A stretch of DNA of 14,170 nt from Actinomycetota bacterium (GTDB lineage: Bacteria; Actinomycetota; Thermoleophilia; Solirubrobacterales; Solirubrobacteraceae), in assembly GCA_009699615.1 (NCBI GenBank), contig WLNV01000020.1, positions 1 to 14,170 of the forward strand, given 5' to 3'. Position numbers and translations under genes: made by a program. Shown piece by piece: positions 12,524-14,170 of this stretch (position 1 is the first letter of the stretch; each line of letters opens with the position of its first letter). Below the pieces are notes generated by a model. The model was not told the origin of the DNA and made no database searches. It saw nothing but the letters and a program-made list of their open reading frames with translations.

Positions 12524-14170
12524 CTAACGAATCCGAACCGTCTTGACCGCCGACGCCTTCGTGAACGGGCGACTGGCCGAGTAGGTTGCCGACGCTCGCC
12601 AACGGCCCTTAGCCTTCAACTTCTGCGTGAATTTGAACGGCGCCGCCGAACTCTTCCAGCGTGCGTACTTCGACACCCAGAACCACTCAGCCCGCTTCGT
12701 CACCCAGTGCTTGCGCTTGTAGAGCTGCCAGCGAACTAGGACCTTTCCCGTCGGAATCAGCTGCGTGCCGGGAACCGTCAGCCTGCCGCTGATCGTCTTC
12801 GTCGCAGCCTTCCCGGTCACTTTGAACGCGAGCGCCGTCTTCTGCGGCGGCAGCGTGCTCATCCTGATCTTGTTGACGACAACGTCGCTGTAGGTTGTCG
12901 CGCCGGCACTGTCAATCGCCCGTACCTTGACCGTCACCGGTCCGTAGGGAAGCGACTCGGTGCTTAGCGTCCGCTCAAGCAGTTCGTCGTTCTTAACCGA
13001 CGCCCCTGCGACGGCCTTGCCGTTGAGATAGAACTGCAGACTCTTTAGGCCGCTGTCGACGTCGTGACCGGAAGCGGAGATGAAGATCTGGTCCTCGAAC
13101 TGGGTCGCTGATGTCGGCGCGATGATCTTGATCGTCGGCGGCTCAAGATCGCCGCATGAGTTCGTCAGCTGATCTCCTTTTGTCGCGACCTGCTCCATCG
13201 CCGCCCACGATCCGCGCCTCGTTCCGTTCCAACGCAACAGTCCGTAGCGATTGAGCTCCGTCTCGGCGGCGCCGCCGTCACGAGTGCTGAACCAGATGCC
13301 GGTAGTCATGTAGGGGTAGCCGGCGAGGCAGTGGTAGGCCTGGCTAAGGAATGCTGCCTGTGTCGCTTCGTTCACTCCGGCATCCTTCTGCCCTGCCCAC
13401 TTTCCACGGTCGCAGCGAGTCGTCGTTGTTGACCAGCCCATCTCCGACATCGTGATCGGCTTGCCGCCGTCACCGTGGGCGGCCATCACGGCATGAACCT
13501 CGCGAAACCCGAGGAAGCTGAACCGGCCGACGCGCCCGTCCTCGTAATAGAAGACCGACGGCGGATTGATCCCGCATGCCGTGTCGGTGTGAACGCCTAC
13601 GGCGTCGAACGAGCCGCCCGCGCCCTGCCCGTAGAGCCCTTCGACGAAGTCGTAGTTGTTGCCTGTGAGCGGGCCCGCGACGACCTGCGCTGCCGGATCG
13701 GCAGCTTTGATCGCCGTATAAGAGGCCTTCAACAGAGGCGCGTAAGAAGCCGGGCTCGCCGGTGTTCCGTGCCAAAACTCGGGCTCATCGGGCTCGTTCC
13801 AGACCTCCCACGACTGAACACGACCGCGATAGCGGGCGGCGAGCCTGCCGATAAAGGTGGCGTACTGGGCCGGATCGCGTGGGGCAACGCGCGCATCACT
13901 CGAACCGTTTGCCCAAGTCGGCGCACCGAGAACCGTCAGCGTGATCTTCTTTTTCGCTGCGTGCGCGCGGCTGACGAGATCATCGAGTTCGCTGATTGCA
14001 CTACTGGAGTACACGCCCGGGGCGGACGGCTCAAGCGCGTTCCAATCGGCGAAGCGGCGTACCCAGTCAACGCCGAGCGCGTTCGCGTCGGCGACCGCCG
14101 TAGATGCGCTCCCCTGAACGCTGATCCCCGTCTCAGCGGCATGCGCCGATGACGACCATCCCACCGCCAC
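12524..14170 (-). CDS. Secreted glycoside hydrolase, clan GH-A-like, with C-terminal Ig-like domains (5' end outside window)
   Basis: Retaining glycosidase with a TIM-barrel catalytic domain; 548 codons are visible and the first ones lie beyond the right edge. The visible start, ending SSAHA-AET, looks like the end of a signal peptide with an AxA cleavage site, so the protein is exported. Catalytic domain about residues 15-335: WEVWNEPDEPEFW (121-133) supplies the acid/base E126, and ITMSEMGWST (239-248) supplies the nucleophile E243. This is the GH-A pattern, like GH5 or GH39 members; the exact family and sugar are uncertain. Cysteines at 199, 253, 281 and 339 could form disulfides. Residues about 343-435 look like an Ig-like domain (PPTIKIIAPT, FYLNGKAVAG). 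The last 110 residues form a beta-rich, strongly basic, Trp-rich module (KRKHWVTKRAEWFW), perhaps a wall or glycan binder. No start codon can be assigned. Confidence 0.85.
   Translation of the reverse strand: MAVGWSSSAHAAETGISVQGSASTAVADANALGVDWVRRFADWNALEPSAPGVYSSSAISELDDLVSRAHAAKKKITLTVLGAPTWANGSSDARVAPRDPAQYATFIGRLAARYRGRVQSWEVWNEPDEPEFWHGTPASPASYAPLLKASYTAIKAADPAAQVVAGPLTGNNYDFVEGLYGQGAGGSFDAVGVHTDTACGINPPSVFYYEDGRVGRFSFLGFREVHAVMAAHGDGGKPITMSEMGWSTTTTRCDRGKWAGQKDAGVNEATQAAFLSQAYHCLAGYPYMTTGIWFSTRDGGAAETELNRYGLLRWNGTRRGSWAAMEQVATKGDQLTNSCGDLEPPTIKIIAPTSATQFEDQIFISASGHDVDSGLKSLQFYLNGKAVAGASVKNDELLERTLSTESLPYGPVTVKVRAIDSAGATTYSDVVVNKIRMSTLPPQKTALAFKVTGKAATKTISGRLTVPGTQLIPTGKVLVRWQLYKRKHWVTKRAEWFWVSKYARWKSSAAPFKFTQKLKAKGRWRASATYSASRPFTKASAVKTVRIR

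Noticed and set aside
12513..12602. Upstream extension of NucS by 30 codons
   Set aside because: NucS proteins begin with MRL at this point, and the extension overlaps the end of the glycosidase gene.
1..14170. Frequent GATC/CGATCG words suggesting a methylation or uptake signal
   Set aside because: They follow codon use: ATC and GAT next to codons ending or starting with CG, spread evenly through coding DNA.
1..14170. tRNA, rRNA, CRISPR, insertion sequence or phage genes
   Set aside because: No cloverleaf-like segment, direct-repeat array, transposase or integrase motif is visible. Nearly all sequence is accounted for by the listed genes, and no gap exceeds 134 nt.

Overview
The window is about 14.2 kb of GC-rich, almost fully coding bacterial DNA with no RNA genes, mobile elements or CRISPR. 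The gene content points to an actinobacterium, plausibly a deep-branching class such as Thermoleophilia/Solirubrobacterales. The evidence is a NucS mismatch endonuclease with a C-terminal clamp-binding motif, a Kgd/OdhA-type fused 2-oxoglutarate dehydrogenase, and several gene starts that look leaderless. The taxonomic placement is inference.

Layout from left to right: (1) the N-terminal part of a DHA2-type MFS exporter on the minus strand, cut by the window edge. (2) A 134-nt divergent intergenic region. (3) A phosphoesterase (AcpA / phospholipase C family) on the plus strand without a signal peptide. (4) Convergent to it, an AGPS-like FAD-linked oxidase on the minus strand. (5) Divergent from that, across a gap of only about 24-30 nt, a plus-strand group: Nudix hydrolase, DUF3817 membrane protein (4-nt ATGA overlap) and, 20 nt later, a 1417-residue E2-E1 2-oxoglutarate dehydrogenase. 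(6) A YceI-family protein on the minus strand whose stop codon abuts the dehydrogenase stop. (7) A divergent YjbQ-family protein. (8) A crotonase-family enoyl-CoA hydratase on the minus strand. (9) A divergent metallo-beta-lactamase-fold hydrolase. (10) On the minus strand, NucS, directly downstream of a secreted clan GH-A-like glycoside hydrolase whose first codons lie beyond the right edge.

The standout is the dehydrogenase. Kgd/OdhA of mycobacteria and corynebacteria is an E2-catalytic-core plus E1 fusion without lipoyl domains, so it borrows lipoyl groups from another E2. Here the same E2-E1 body is preceded by two lipoyl domains, both with the STDK lipoylation lysine, and a well-formed peripheral subunit-binding domain. 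One chain therefore appears to carry everything except E3, and it could represent an ancestral or independently completed form of the actinobacterial enzyme.

A second pattern concerns gene starts. Five (MFS, FAD oxidase, Nudix, enoyl-CoA hydratase, MBL) have a TAnnnT hexamer ending exactly 6 or 7 nt before an ATG/GTG, the signature of leaderless actinobacterial transcripts. Most of the others have a Shine-Dalgarno sequence or are placed for operon readthrough. At the oxidase/Nudix pair the two opposite-strand hexamers share the same TA step, giving a compact symmetric bidirectional promoter candidate. Convergent genes are packed with 17, 0, 1 and 7 nt between stops, and I see no terminator hairpins there.
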